Source: Helicobacter suis
GTDB lineage: Bacteria; Campylobacterota; Campylobacteria; Campylobacterales; Helicobacteraceae
Direction of reading: 5' to 3'
Length of the DNA: 64,000 nt
Assembly: GCF_902196125.1 (NCBI RefSeq)
Contig: NZ_CABIKG010000003.1
Location: 1 to 64,000, forward strand
Under the pieces are notes generated by a model, which had not been told where the DNA came from, did no database searches, and saw nothing but the letters and a program-made list of their open reading frames with translations. Shown piece by piece: positions 27,876 through 37,451 of this stretch. Within the stretch, counting starts at the first letter, position 1; each line of letters starts with the position of its first letter. The position numbers and the translations under genes are program-made.

Positions 27876-28734
27876 CTACACGGGAGGTAAATTTAGACTC
27901 TTGCCCCAAATACTCCCCAAATTTCCGTCCCAGATCCACACCTTTTATGACATCTTTTGCGGGGGGTTTAATGTGGGGGCAAATGTTAAGGCGCATAAAG
28001 TGCTAGGCATAGATAAAAACAAACCCTTAATTGAGCTTTTATCTTATATCCAAAACACCCCCAATTTAGAGAAGCAAATCGATCAGATCATTGCTACACA
28101 TGGACTCAGCCAGTCTAGTCTATGGGGTTATTCCCACTATAACACCACTTCTAACACAGGTTTAGGGGCGCATAACAAGCAAGCGTTTTTAAAGCTTAGG
28201 GAGAGCTATAACCATAGCAAAGAGCCCTTATTGTTGCTCGTATTAGTGATCTTTGCCTTTAATAACCAGATGCGCTTTAATAACAAGGGGGCTTTTAATT
28301 TGCCTGTAGGCAAGCGGGATTTTAATACAAGGCTTAGGCACAAATTACAGCTTTTTCAAGAGAAGATACAGGGGAGCTCTTTTTTATGCATGGACTTTAG
28401 GGCGATGGATCTAAACGCTGTGTTGTCTAATGATTTTTTTTACCTTGATCCGCCCTATCTCTTAGGCTGTGCGCATTATAACGAAAACGGGGAGTGGTCT
28501 TTAGAAGATGAACTAGATTTATTGCACTTTTTACAAAAAGTTAGCTATAGGGGTATTAAATTTGCGCTTTCTAATGTGCTTGAGCATAAGGGAGCAAAGC
28601 ACCAAATGCTTTTAGAGTGGTGTGGAGTGCAAAAGTGGCGCATACACCCTTTAACATACAGCTATGCTAATTCTAGCTACCAAGCTAAACACAAAAACAC
28701 CCCAAGCCAAGAAGTGTTGGTTACAAACTACTAG
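27856..28734 (+). CDS. Adenine-specific DNA methyltransferase (Dam-like)
   Basis: A 292-residue D12-class enzyme with LNYTGGKFRLLPQILPKFP at the N-terminus, FYDIFCGGFNVG as SAM site, and FFYLDPPYLLGCAHYNENGE as catalytic block (about residue 195). A TTG start at 27856 overlaps the previous gene by 20 nt. Needing a second methyltransferase is normal for systems with asymmetric recognition sites. Confidence 0.82.
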   Translation: MIQSPLNYTGGKFRLLPQILPKFPSQIHTFYDIFCGGFNVGANVKAHKVLGIDKNKPLIELLSYIQNTPNLEKQIDQIIATHGLSQSSLWGYSHYNTTSNTGLGAHNKQAFLKLRESYNHSKEPLLLLVLVIFAFNNQMRFNNKGAFNLPVGKRDFNTRLRHKLQLFQEKIQGSSFLCMDFRAMDLNAVLSNDFFYLDPPYLLGCAHYNENGEWSLEDELDLLHFLQKVSYRGIKFALSNVLEHKGAKHQMLLEWCGVQKWRIHPLTYSYANSSYQAKHKNTPSQEVLVTNY

Positions 28735-28836
28735 CTTGAGGTTAGCCTATAGCAATGAGAAGTTTTACCACTAGCGCTATAAAGCCCCTAGTTTTGAAGG
28801 CGGAGAGTGTGTTACAGAATGTAAAACACTCCAACA

Positions 28837-29089
28837 CTAAAAACATTTGGGCTTGCTATCTGTGTTGCCCATAGGGAGAGTTTCTCACTCTATATCCCTA
28901 TAGTAGAGATTCTACAGAGTTTGATCTCCAACGCATTCGCTTGCAGGTCTCATTCATCTATCTCCAAAGGCGTAACTTTTTAGCACTCCCTGCGCTAGAT
29001 ATAGATGTATGCGGGTATTGTACCACAAAAGTAAGAATAGGTGGCATTCATTCCACCCGCTAAAGATAAGTGAGATTTTTGCAGAAAAT
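28837..29089 (-). repeat. Long direct repeat, copy 2
   Basis: This is the second copy of the repeat at 24494-24748, with scattered substitutions. It lies 102 bases after the second methyltransferase and just before the aroK stop. 28735-28836 holds no recognisable gene. Long direct repeats around a restriction-modification unit fit either insertion with long target duplication or two copies of a mini-element acting like the ends of a composite unit. Confidence 0.75.
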
Positions 29090-29103
29090 GCTTAAATAAG
29101 GAT

Positions 29104-29598
29104 TTATAAGCGCTTTAAAATATCTGCAACCACCTTTTCTGGGCTTTGATTAGCGTTGATATTGTGGTGTGCCATAGAGTTATAGTAACTACAACGCTTT
29201 TGATAAAGGGCGTGCAGTTGCTTCGTTGTTTTAAAAAGAGGGCGGGGGGTAGAATCATTTATTAGGCGTGTATGCAGTGTTTTAAAATCTAGGCATAAAT
29301 AGAACAAAACACCCACTTTTATAGGGGTGAAAATGGGTAATCCTCCCCCTGTGGCAATCACTAAGGGGGTTTGTAGTTGGCTAATTTGGCTGACTAATTC
29401 TTTTTCTAGTTTTCTAAAATAGCTTTCTGAGTGTTTGTTAAAGATTTGGGCAATTTCTAAGCCTTCTTGGGCACTGATTTGTAAATCTGTATCTAAAAAG
29501 CCACAGCCTAACATTTGTGCTAAAAGCGCGCCTATGGTACTCTTCCCACTGCCCATAAAGCCAATCAGCCAGATTTTAAAAAAGCAAGGGTCCTGCAT
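29104..29598 (-). CDS. aroK: Shikimate kinase
   Basis: A 164-residue enzyme phosphorylating shikimate in aromatic amino acid synthesis. The P-loop is [11 protein letters not shown], the shikimate-binding Asp is in [13 protein letters not shown] is present, and the lid Arg is in STPRPLF. The start lies 23 nt inside the 3' end of eno, so it is co-transcribed and probably translationally coupled with it. Confidence 0.9.
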   Translation of the reverse strand: MQDPCFFKIWLIGFMGSGKSTIGALLAQMLGCGFLDTDLQISAQEGLEIAQIFNKHSESYFRKLEKELVSQISQLQTPLVIATGGGLPIFTPIKVGVLFYLCLDFKTLHTRLINDSTPRPLFKTTKQLHALYQKRCSYYNSMAHHNINANQSPEKVVADILKRL

Positions 29599-30838
29599 AA
29601 ATGCCTTCTATACTTTCCTCAATCTCTAAAAGGCGGTTGTATTTAGCCGTGCGCTCGCCACGAGTGGGCGCGCCTGTTTTAATCTGCCCGGTGTTAAGCG
29701 CGACTGCAAAATCAGCAATAAAACTATCCTCACTCTCCCCGCTACGGTGACTCATCACACAGGCATAACCTGCTTTTTGTGCTAGGTGCATGGTTTGAAT
29801 AGTTTGTGAAAGCGTGCCTATTTGGTTGGGCTTGATTAAAATTGCGTTGGCTAATTTAGATTCAATCCCCTTTTGTAAAAGTTTGCTATTGGTTACAAAG
29901 AGATCATCGCCTACTAATTGGACTTTTTGCCCTAATTTAGCGCTTAATTCTGCCCAGCCACTATAATCCTCCTCACCTAAAGCGTCCTCAATAGAGACAA
30001 TGGGGTATTTTTCTAGTAGTTTGTCATAGTATTCAATTAGCGCGCTTACTTCTAGTTCTTTATTTTCACTACTCAGCACATAACGCCCCGCAGGATTGAT
30101 TAATTCACTACTGGCTACATCTAAAGCTAAAGCAATCTGTTCACCGGGTTGATAACCTGCCTTTTCAATGGCTTTTAAAATCCAATCTAAAGGTTCACTG
30201 TTATTTTTGAAATTAGGAGCAAACCCGCCTTCATCTCCTACGCTAATAGATTGTTTAGATTCAGCTAACATGCCCTTTAGTGTGTGATAAACCTCCACAC
30301 TAGCGCGTAAAGCCTCTTTAAAACTTCCAAACTTAAGGGGCATGATCATGTACTCTTGGAAGTCTAAATTATTATTAGCATGTACGCCCCCGTTGATGAT
30401 ATTTAGCATGGGAGTTGGCAGTGTCAGGCCATTAATGCCTCCCAAATAACTATGCAGAGCTAAATTTAAAGAGTACGCAGAGGCGCGCGCTAAAGCCAAA
30501 GACACCCCTAAGCTAGCATTAGCCCCCAAATGCGCATAATTTTCTGTGCCATCTATTTTTTGCAATAAAGAATCAACATGGCTTTGATTATAGGGATCTA
30601 AACCCACTAAAGCCTCTTGAATCACCCCCTCTACAAAACCACAGGCTTTTAAAACCCCTTTGCCTAAAAAGCGCTGATCTCTATCTCTTAGCTCTAGCGC
30701 CTCTCTCTTACCTGTGCTAGCTCCACTAGGCACAATGGCCACACCAACAGAACCATCGCTAAGTATCACCTTAGCTTTTAGAGTTGGATTACCCCGACTG
30801 TCTAATACCTCACTGGCTAAAATCTTGTAAATTTGCAT
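29576..30838 (-). CDS. eno: Enolase
   Basis: A 420-residue 2-phosphoglycerate dehydratase. N-terminal [25 protein letters not shown], then [52 protein letters not shown] and [10 protein letters not shown] cover all catalytic and Mg-binding blocks. AAGGAG lies 5-6 bases before ATG 30838. Confidence 0.95.
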   Translation of the reverse strand: MQIYKILASEVLDSRGNPTLKAKVILSDGSVGVAIVPSGASTGKREALELRDRDQRFLGKGVLKACGFVEGVIQEALVGLDPYNQSHVDSLLQKIDGTENYAHLGANASLGVSLALARASAYSLNLALHSYLGGINGLTLPTPMLNIINGGVHANNNLDFQEYMIMPLKFGSFKEALRASVEVYHTLKGMLAESKQSISVGDEGGFAPNFKNNSEPLDWILKAIEKAGYQPGEQIALALDVASSELINPAGRYVLSSENKELEVSALIEYYDKLLEKYPIVSIEDALGEEDYSGWAELSAKLGQKVQLVGDDLFVTNSKLLQKGIESKLANAILIKPNQIGTLSQTIQTMHLAQKAGYACVMSHRSGESEDSFIADFAVALNTGQIKTGAPTRGERTAKYNRLLEIEESIEGIYAGPLLF

Positions 30839-30960
30839 GCATCTCCTTATTTAAAAGGGATATGTTAGCAAAAGATCAATAGCTTTTAACATGGCTATAG
30901 TAGAAACCTTAATTATTAGCTATACTCAAACTAGCAAAACAAAAGAATTTAAGAAAATTT

Positions 30961-31967
30961 TTAAAAATGATACACATAATTTAAGTAGGCTGCTACATTG
31001 CGCCTAAAATGAATAGTTGTTTTAGAAGCTCCAGCAACCCCCCAAGCAGCATTCTCTTTAGGACTAGAATAGGTGTATTGACATACTCCCCATAGCTAAA
31101 GCTAGGGGATTGACGGGATCATCAAGACCTGCCCGCTAGACGGGTCTTACAGCCTCTACTCCAAGAGTTGATGCCCCAACTCTATGGCGGACATTATAAC
31201 ACAAAAAACGCCTTAATCCGCTTAGCTAAAGCTATGACTTTACGGCGCAATTGGTAAGGATCATCAATTGTAGGGATATGCACACCTAATTCAATACCAT
31301 TATGCCTAGATAACTGAGCCCTAAAGCCTAGGTCAAAAATAAATTGTACAAAGGTGGGTGAGAAATTGGCTGTAGTGCCTTTTATTTGTTGTTGGGCCAG
31401 TTGGCTATAATACGCATTCATCGTAGTACATGTACCTAAATAGCTAAATCTACACTGTCCAAACTGCCCACTTTTACCCATTAACCAGCTACTCCCTCCC
31501 ACCATCGCGCCTATAAAGACTCCAAAACTATGCTCGTTTTTTTGATAAAGATTAAATAAAAAGTCCATGCCCACCCCATAAAAGAGATTAGCTGCAGGTT
31601 GTGTGTATCCAAGGGTACTGCTTTGGTTTTGCCAAATACTACCTCCCTGTCCGCTAAAAATAGCGTAATAGCGTAACCCCAAATGTTTTTTAGCCCCAAA
31701 AAAGTGTTTATAACCTAGCATAATATCTGCGCCATAAAGATCGCCATTAGATTTTTGCATGGTGGCTGTGCCCGGAACAAGGATAGGGGCTAAAGCGATG
31801 TTTTTAAGAGTCTCTGGTCCTCTGCTTTCTTTTTCTATACTTTCAAAATTAGAATAGATAAACCCCCCTTCTAAGAAAACACCGCTTTTTTCGGCATTTA
31901 AGGGAGTAAACAAGAGGGTATTAGATAAAACAAGAAAGGATTTATAAACGCTCTTTGAAATTGCCAT
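30961..31967 (-). pseudogene. Hop/Hor-type outer membrane protein, interrupted
   Basis: The N-terminal part runs from ATG 31967 (signal peptide, then EKSGVFLEGGFIYSNFE, a Helicobacter OMP start) to GIELGVHIPTIDDPY. The frame then enters a 176-bp mini-element (31078-31253) and stops inside it. Beyond it the correct C-terminus follows: YTYSSPKENAAWGVAGASK and finally YLNYVYHF with terminal Phe and stop at 30961. Removing exactly 176 bases joins DDPY to YTYSS in frame, giving a 276-residue protein of normal family shape. The current product lacks its last beta strands and should not insert properly. Confidence 0.88.
31078..31253 (-). mobile_element. 176-bp IS605-like mini-element (non-autonomous) inside OMP gene
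   Basis: Boundaries are set by the interrupted reading frame. The insertion follows the tetramer TTAC (minus strand 31257-31254) and ends in TCAA at 31078, as expected for the IS608/IS605 class, which inserts 3' of such tetramers without target duplication. It contains a left stem region, TTATAAT at 31199-31193, then foldable RNA (AGAGTTG/CAACTCT; AAGACC/GGTCTT with inner CCCG/CGGG) and the right-end stem CCCC-TAGC/GCTA-GGGG. It has no transposase gene. The RNA part resembles a TnpB-guide (omega) RNA scaffold. Confidence 0.82.
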
Positions 31968-32103
31968 CAATATTCCTTGAGAGCAAGGTAAAACAGGTTA
32001 TAGCAAAAAATAAGGAATTTCTCAATAAGACATAGAGATGATCAACTTGGGGCTTTTATTCTCTCCGATACTAAAATAGCGCCTTTGGGTCTGTATTTAA
32101 GAT

Positions 32104-32109
32104 TATAAA
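32104..32109 (+). promoter_or_regulatory. Candidate -10 of lipoprotein gene
   Basis: TATAAA lies about 60 bases before ATG 32170 in A/T-rich DNA, divergent from the outer membrane protein gene. It is a modest match only. Confidence 0.25.
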
Positions 32110-32169
32110 AAGGAAAAATTTTGCACAACTCTTGTTTTAAAACCTTTAAAACCTAGAAAGGGGAAAATC

Positions 32170-33591
32170 ATGGGAAATGGGAAGTTTTATGGTGCTCTTG
32201 TGGCAGGATTTGTATTTATGGGTTGTGCACATGTGGAGAATCGCGCGCAGTTAGAGCAGTTTTCAAGTGCTTATTATTCTAAGCAACATGCACAGGCAGA
32301 TAAAATGTCTAAAGATTTTATTAGTAGGGATAAAAAGAATAGAGACACGCCTTTATGGAATTTAGAAAATGGGGTGAATGCTTTCATGATGGGCAATTAT
32401 CAGGCCTCTTTAAACACGCTAGATCTAGCTGATAAAACCTTTGATACCAATTATAAAAACATGGAAAAAGGGATAGCCAAAGCAGGAGCGGCTACTTACG
32501 GCTCAGCAGCTAATATACCCTATGAGGGGCATATGTATGAGTGGACTTTGACTAATTATTATAAGGCGCTTGATTATGCATTTTTAAATAAGAAGCAAGA
32601 TGCTAGGGTGGAATTTAACCGCACCATTGAGCGGCAAAGACGCATCAAAGATGCCTATAGTAAAGAGATTGCCAGAGTTCAAGCACAGATAAGGAAAGCT
32701 AAAAGCAAAAATGGCAATAAATTTGCAAAGTTGCTAGCTGGGACTAATCAAATGGATGCGGAGTTGAAACAAACTTACTCTAATTTAGAAAAATTTAAAG
32801 CCTACGATGGGTTTATTAACCCTATGGTGAGCTATGTGAGTGGGCTATTTTTCTGTAGCAATAAAGATGCAAAAGGGCTAGATGATCTTAAAGAGGCTTA
32901 TGGGGTGAGTCAAAACCCTGTTGTGGTACAAGATATTAAAAATTTTGTATACGGTTCTAAAGAAAAATTTACTTGGGTGATTGTAGAGGATGGCAAACAA
33001 CCCACACTTAAAGAATACAAAATAGATGCTATCAATCTTGCCCTACCCCTTTTAGTACCCGGAGAAGATTTTCATAAAAGTTTCCAGCTTGTGGTAGAGA
33101 ACAAGGTAGAAAATTTATCCGTACTCTCTAATTTTGGCGCGATCGTAGGTAAAGAATACCAAACAACCCTCCCTACTATTAAAGCCCGCGCGATCACCTC
33201 TGCTATTTTAAAAACAGGTACAGAGAAAGGATTAGAAGCAGCAGGTCAATACGCGGGGGGTTATGGAGGTCTTGCTGCAAGTTTAGGAGGAGCAGCCATG
33301 CATGCGGCTAACAAAGCTAGTACAGCAGCAGATACTAGAAGTAGCAATGTTTTCCCTAATATCGTTTATGTAGGGCGGATTAAAAATAGCGAAGCGAATA
33401 ATTTTGCGCTCAATGTAGATAATAGCCCTAGCTTACATGCCACTTTTCATATGATTGCCTGCGATGCTGAGTATGGAGCTGATTTAGCACATGGTGCTAA
33501 AGATAATCAGGTGTGTGTTAACACTAATAATATTATTTTTGTTAGAAGTCTCCCTTCCTCACTTAATGTTAAAGTTCTCTCTTTGCGCTAG
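32170..33591 (+). CDS. Large lipoprotein, COG3014-like
   Basis: A 473-residue predicted lipoprotein. The signal peptide ends GFVFMGC (lipidated Cys19). A helical, TPR-like region at about residues 25-250 carries NLENGVNAFMMGNYQASLNT and YKALDYAFLNKKQDARVEFN, then a beta-rich part and a glycine/alanine-rich stretch at about 355-390 (GQYAGGYGGLAASLGG). It resembles the COG3014 family often found near LpoB-type lipoproteins. Role unknown, probably outer-membrane periplasmic face. AAAGGGG lies before the ATG. A mini-element follows directly after the stop. Confidence 0.6.
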   Translation: MGNGKFYGALVAGFVFMGCAHVENRAQLEQFSSAYYSKQHAQADKMSKDFISRDKKNRDTPLWNLENGVNAFMMGNYQASLNTLDLADKTFDTNYKNMEKGIAKAGAATYGSAANIPYEGHMYEWTLTNYYKALDYAFLNKKQDARVEFNRTIERQRRIKDAYSKEIARVQAQIRKAKSKNGNKFAKLLAGTNQMDAELKQTYSNLEKFKAYDGFINPMVSYVSGLFFCSNKDAKGLDDLKEAYGVSQNPVVVQDIKNFVYGSKEKFTWVIVEDGKQPTLKEYKIDAINLALPLLVPGEDFHKSFQLVVENKVENLSVLSNFGAIVGKEYQTTLPTIKARAITSAILKTGTEKGLEAAGQYAGGYGGLAASLGGAAMHAANKASTAADTRSSNVFPNIVYVGRIKNSEANNFALNVDNSPSLHATFHMIACDAEYGADLAHGAKDNQVCVNTNNIIFVRSLPSSLNVKVLSLR

Positions 33592-33592
33592 T

Positions 33593-33759
33593 CAAAAAGT
33601 CTTTTCCTTACTTTAAAATAAGGGATAGACGGCAGACCCTCTTTTGGAGGGGCGGCGATCTACCAGCCTCTACTCTTTAGATGAGCCCTTACTCTATAGC
33701 AGACATTAAACACAAAAACGCCTCCGCTTAGCAAAGCTTGCAGGCTTAGCGCGCAGTGG
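33593..33759 (-). mobile_element. Diverged IS605-like mini-element B
   Basis: It has the same architecture as the element at 31078-31253: TTAC at 33763-33760 just outside the left end, a left segment with GCTTTGCTAAGCGGAGGCG, TTTTTGTG, then TGTCTGCTATAGAGT, GAGTAGAGGCTG, a CCCTC/GAGGG hairpin and a right-end stem CCTTA/TAAGG. Stem sequences differ from element A while pairing is kept. The exact right end is unclear because the TCAA end is not conserved. No ORF. It sits immediately 3' of the lipoprotein gene and may supply its terminator. Confidence 0.6.
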
Positions 33760-33763
33760 GTAA

Positions 33764-34092
33764 AATTATAGTGAGCAACCTCACCCGTAAGCTTCTAAAG
33801 CCCGCGTATCTCTAAATGTCAAAAGAGAAAGTGAGCACGCGTATAAACTCAAAAGTCCTTATTATTTTCTCACCATTACCCTTTAGTGCGGGAGTACATA
33901 AAATTTAAGATTGCTAGTAAGAAGTGTTTTGCAAAAAGCCCTCATCTCTCAAGACTGGTGAATAAAGTAAAAATCCAATACAAAAACTAATACAACACCC
34001 CCTCAAAGTAGGTTTTCCTACATGGTATTTTTCACATTTCTAGCTAAGAGTTTTAAAAAACTTTTCTATAGCTGTTTACTTGGAAAGAAAGA
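33764..34092. other. Intergenic, no gene seen
   Basis: About 330 bases with no credible ORF. A perfect GTAGG-TTTT-CCTAC hairpin at 34008-34021, followed by a T-run, could be a weak terminator for plus-strand transcription. Confidence 0.3.
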
Positions 34093-34512
34093 TCAAGCAC
34101 CAATAACAATTTGACTAGCTTTGATCATGGCTATTACTCTATCTCCAACTTGGAGGGCTAGATTTTTAATAGACTCATTAGTAACCATTGCGCTTAGTTT
34201 ATCGCCCCCTATAGTTTTTATCATAACCTCAGTATTTGTCATGCCCTCTTTTATCCCTACAACTTCCCCTTTAAATTGGTTAGCAGCGCTTAGCTTTAAT
34301 TGATCCTCACCCTTAGCAAGAATGATAGAGGAAGCCTTAAATAAATAGATCACCTTTTTACCCACTGCTAGTTCTAGGGCTTTTTGGCTATCTGCTGTTA
34401 TGATAGCCTTTATGATCTCTTTACTTTGTAATTCTCCCACTATTAGCGAGTTGACTACACCCTCTTTGATTTCAATAATCTTAGCTTCTAGTTGGTTTCT
34501 TGCACTAAACAT
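34093..34512 (-). CDS. Di-Mop molybdate/tungstate-binding protein
   Basis: A protein of about 139 residues made of two tandem Mop (TOBE) domains, roughly residues 1-69 and 71-139. Each starts NQL-A-I--IKEG or NQF-G-V-GIKEG and ends in a hydrophobic KASS/KASQ strand. Such proteins bind oxyanions in oligomers for storage or delivery of molybdate or tungstate. ATG 34512 has AAAGGA upstream and is preferred over the longer frame. No mod transport genes lie next to it. Confidence 0.82.
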   Translation of the reverse strand: MFSARNQLEAKIIEIKEGVVNSLIVGELQSKEIIKAIITADSQKALELAVGKKVIYLFKASSIILAKGEDQLKLSAANQFKGEVVGIKEGMTNTEVMIKTIGGDKLSAMVTNESIKNLALQVGDRVIAMIKASQIVIGA

Positions 34513-34643
34513 TGTATTTTCCTTTAATCTAGTTTGAGTCAATAGCATCTTGATCTAAAAAGTCTGTGTTTTTAATTATAACTAATTGTTTATTATGTTC
34601 TTGCTTTCCACCCATTACAGAGTGAAATTACAAGATTTAAAGA

Positions 34644-34745
34644 TTAAAACCATGCCGGTTTAAAATCTGCGGCTTCTTCTAGGGGAGTGTAGCCTTTTAC
34701 TAAAAGGTCTTTGATGTGGATTTTATCCAGATTGTGCGTAAACTT
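34644..34745 (-). pseudogene. C-terminal remnant of small membrane protein family
   Basis: The minus-strand frame DKIHIKDLLVKGYTPLEEA, ending FKPAWF and a stop at 34644, closely parallels the end of the frameshifted protein at 21141-21507 (NKIYIKGFLDKGYMPLEEAD). Upstream the similarity stops where an IS605-type end begins, so the rest of the gene has been lost. Confidence 0.55.
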
Positions 34746-34925
34746 TGTCCTTTAGGGCTAAGATGTAAGCACTTGTTAATTTTAGTTGTACTAAAACCGT
34801 TTCGCCGTCAGGAAATGACCTTGTGGGCGTTAAACACAAAGCCTTTCGTATTAGTTGTCCGTTGGGACGCTTTAGTTAGAAAGCCACTCTTTCAGGGAAG
34901 GGTGTTTCACAAACTTCCTCGTTAA
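34745..34925 (+). mobile_element. IS200/IS605-type right end with TnpB guide-RNA-like scaffold
   Basis: The plus strand carries the motif order typical of 3' ends of tnpB-bearing IS200/IS605 elements: GTCC-GTTG-GGAC stem-loop (34857-34868), CGCTTTAGTTAGAAAGCC, then a right-end hairpin (34885-34904, CACTCTT/AAGGGTG) and TTTCAC. No tnpB coding sequence survives upstream. The left limit is uncertain. It abuts the membrane-protein remnant and lies 61 bases from the accA stop. Confidence 0.55.
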
Positions 34926-34985
34926 AAATGTTTTTCAATTACCTTTGCTCGTACAACCAGTCTAATTTCAACTAAGCTAGCATTT

Positions 34986-35909
34986 TTAGATAAAAGCCCC
35001 ACAAGCCATGAGTTTTTGATAACGCAATTCTAAAAAGTCTGTATTCTTAATAATAGCTAATTGCTCTAAAAAGTAGTTTTTAATAGACTGGCTAGCTTGA
35101 ATCTTATCGCGATGAGCCCCGCGCTGTGGCTCTAGGATAATATCATCAATTAAGTTAGCTTTTTTTAGATCGGTAGGGGTGATCTTCATGGCCTTAACAG
35201 CCACTTCAATCTTACTTGGATCGTTCCATAAAATGGCCGCACACCCCTCAGGGGAGATCACGCTAAAGATAGCATATTCCATCATGGCCAAACGATCGGC
35301 TATAGCAATGGCTAAAGCCCCCCCACTCCCTCCCTCTCCAATAATAATAGAGATTGTGGGTACTTTAAGGGCTGCAAATTCTTGCAAATTTTTAGCAATG
35401 GCCTCACTTTGCCCTCTCTCCTCTGCTCCAATACCCGGATAAGCCCCTGCTGTATCTACCAGCATTAAAATAGGCAAATTAAATTTCTCAGCAAATTTAG
35501 CGCTTTTTAAAGCCTTACGATAACCCTCTGGATGGGGCATGCCAAAATTACGCCTTAATTTATTCTTCGTGCCCCGCCCCTTTTCCTCAGCAATGACTAC
35601 AACACTGACACCTTCAATTTTACCAATAAAACTTACAATGGCTTTATCATCGCTAAAGTGCCGGTCTCCAAAGATTTCATACCTATCTTTGAGAATTAGC
35701 TCAATATAATCCATCGCATAGGGTCTATCTGGGTGTCTGGCTAGCTGGAGTCTTTGGTAGTCTGTGAGATTGGAGTAAATAGATTCAGTTTCTTTAGCTA
35801 AACGCTTTTCTAAAATCTCTTTAGCGTCCACATCTCCTTTAATAGTGGCCATTTCAACATCTTCTTGGAGTCCCTTGATTCGATTCTCAAAATCTAAATA
35901 AACCGCCAC
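34986..35909 (-). CDS. accA: Acetyl-CoA carboxylase carboxyltransferase alpha subunit
   Basis: A 307-residue subunit that transfers CO2 from carboxybiotin to acetyl-CoA, committing carbon to fatty acid synthesis. Family blocks are [48 protein letters not shown] and [12 protein letters not shown]. It begins with GTG 35909 after AGGAAA, 16 bases downstream of fabF, in the conserved order accA-fabF-acpP-fabG-rpsU. Confidence 0.94.
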   Translation of the reverse strand: MAVYLDFENRIKGLQEDVEMATIKGDVDAKEILEKRLAKETESIYSNLTDYQRLQLARHPDRPYAMDYIELILKDRYEIFGDRHFSDDKAIVSFIGKIEGVSVVVIAEEKGRGTKNKLRRNFGMPHPEGYRKALKSAKFAEKFNLPILMLVDTAGAYPGIGAEERGQSEAIAKNLQEFAALKVPTISIIIGEGGSGGALAIAIADRLAMMEYAIFSVISPEGCAAILWNDPSKIEVAVKAMKITPTDLKKANLIDDIILEPQRGAHRDKIQASQSIKNYFLEQLAIIKNTDFLELRYQKLMACGAFI

Positions 35910-35925
35910 TTTCCTATCTCAATCC

Positions 35926-37170
35926 TCAAATGGTTTTAAACACAACCACCCCATTAGTGCCACCAAATCCAAAGGAATTACTCATAACAGCTTCTAATTT
36001 AGCCTCCCTTGCTTGATTAGGAATATAATCCAAATCACAACCCGGATCGCGAACTTCCTGATTAATGGTAGGGGGCAATATCCCTTTTTGCATAGCCATA
36101 ATAGATACCACAGCCTCAATCGCTCCTGCTGCTCCCAAGCAATGCCCTATCTGTCCTTTAGTAGAGCTTACAGGGGGCACACGATCTCTACCACCAAAGA
36201 CATTTTTTAAAGCAATGGTTTCGTATAAATCATTATAACTTGTGCTAGTACCATGGGCATTGATATAACCTACCTTAGCCCCCACTTTAGCCGCCATATG
36301 TAAAGCTTGTTTCATGGCTCTATAAGCCCCCTCACCCTCAGGTGCTGGCGCGGTGATATGGCTAGCATCTGCGCTTTCACCATAGCCTACTAACTCGGCT
36401 ACAATGTGTGCCCCTCTTTGTTTGGCTTGCTCATACTCCTCTAAGATCAAAGCCCCCGCACCCTCTCCCATCACAAAGCCATTACGCCCTTTATCAAAGG
36501 GTCTGGAAGCCTTTAGGGGTTCTTCATTGCGATTAGACAAGGCACGGATAGAAGCAAAGCCCCCAATGCCTACAGGGCAAATTGTTGATTCTGCACCCAC
36601 TACTAACATGCGATCAGCCCCTTCTAATATGATAGTCTTATAGGCCTCTATAATAGCATGGGTACCAGCTGCGCAGGCAGTAACACTAGAGAGATTAGGT
36701 CCCTTAATGCCATACTCTATAGAAGTAAATCCACCAATCATATTTACAAGAGCGGAGGTGATGAAGAAAGGATTGACTTTTCTAGGACCTTTATCATAGC
36801 AATATATAGAGTTTGCCTCTATATTGCCTAAACCTCCAATCCCTGATGCAGAACTCACACCCATTCTCTCCGCCCATTCCCCTGGGCATTTGCCCTCTTG
36901 TAGGATCTGACTCTCAAACATGGCTTCTTTACTAGCTAATAAAGCTAGCTGGATAAAGCGCCCTGCTTTCTTAATATCTTTTAAATTCATAACAGAGGCG
37001 GGATCAAAATTTGTGATCTCAGCTGCAATTTGTACAGGAAAACCTGTAGCATCAAAACTAGTGATCTTTTTTACGCCACACTCCCCGCGCGCAATGGCTC
37101 CAAAAGCGCTTTCCTTATCCAGTCCCAGGGCATTCACCATTCCCATACCCGTTACCACAACTCTACGCAA
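35926..37170 (-). CDS. fabF: 3-oxoacyl-ACP synthase II
   Basis: A 414-residue condensing enzyme elongating acyl-ACP with malonyl-ACP. The active-site Cys is in SVTACAAGTHAI and the catalytic His residues in NAHGTSTSYND and GQIGHCLGAAG; the N-terminal block is RRVVVTGMGMVNALG. The start codon is TTG at 37170, supported by AAGGAG 9 bases upstream. Confidence 0.94.
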   Translation of the reverse strand: MRRVVVTGMGMVNALGLDKESAFGAIARGECGVKKITSFDATGFPVQIAAEITNFDPASVMNLKDIKKAGRFIQLALLASKEAMFESQILQEGKCPGEWAERMGVSSASGIGGLGNIEANSIYCYDKGPRKVNPFFITSALVNMIGGFTSIEYGIKGPNLSSVTACAAGTHAIIEAYKTIILEGADRMLVVGAESTICPVGIGGFASIRALSNRNEEPLKASRPFDKGRNGFVMGEGAGALILEEYEQAKQRGAHIVAELVGYGESADASHITAPAPEGEGAYRAMKQALHMAAKVGAKVGYINAHGTSTSYNDLYETIALKNVFGGRDRVPPVSSTKGQIGHCLGAAGAIEAVVSIMAMQKGILPPTINQEVRDPGCDLDYIPNQAREAKLEAVMSNSFGFGGTNGVVVFKTI

Positions 37171-37214
37171 AAAGAACTCCTTCTAGCCATGCGTGCATTT
37201 TCTAAAAATTTTCT

Positions 37215-37451
37215 TTATGCTAATTTGTTCTCTTCAATAAATTTAAGCGCATCGCCAACTGTTTTAATTTTCTCAGCTTGCTCATCAGGAATTTCAATCC
37301 CAAACTTTTCCTCTAGTGCCATAATCAGCTCCACCACATCTAAAGAGTCTGCATTCAAATCTTTAATAAAATCTGCCTCTTCAGTAACCTGCGACGCGCT
37401 CACATTCAACTGCTCTACAATCACCGCTTGTACATCTTCAAACAACGCCAT
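37215..37451 (-). CDS. acpP: Acyl carrier protein
   Basis: A 78-residue acidic carrier protein. The phosphopantetheine attachment Ser is in [18 protein letters not shown]. It carries acyl intermediates between FabF, FabG and other enzymes. A strong ribosome binding site (AGGAGG) precedes the ATG. Confidence 0.95.
   Translation of the reverse strand: MALFEDVQAVIVEQLNVSASQVTEEADFIKDLNADSLDVVELIMALEEKFGIEIPDEQAEKIKTVGDALKFIEENKLA

Noticed and set aside
34716-34925. 69-codon plus-strand frame near accA
   Set aside because: It coincides with the IS605-type right end and its stem-loops; better read as non-coding element sequence.
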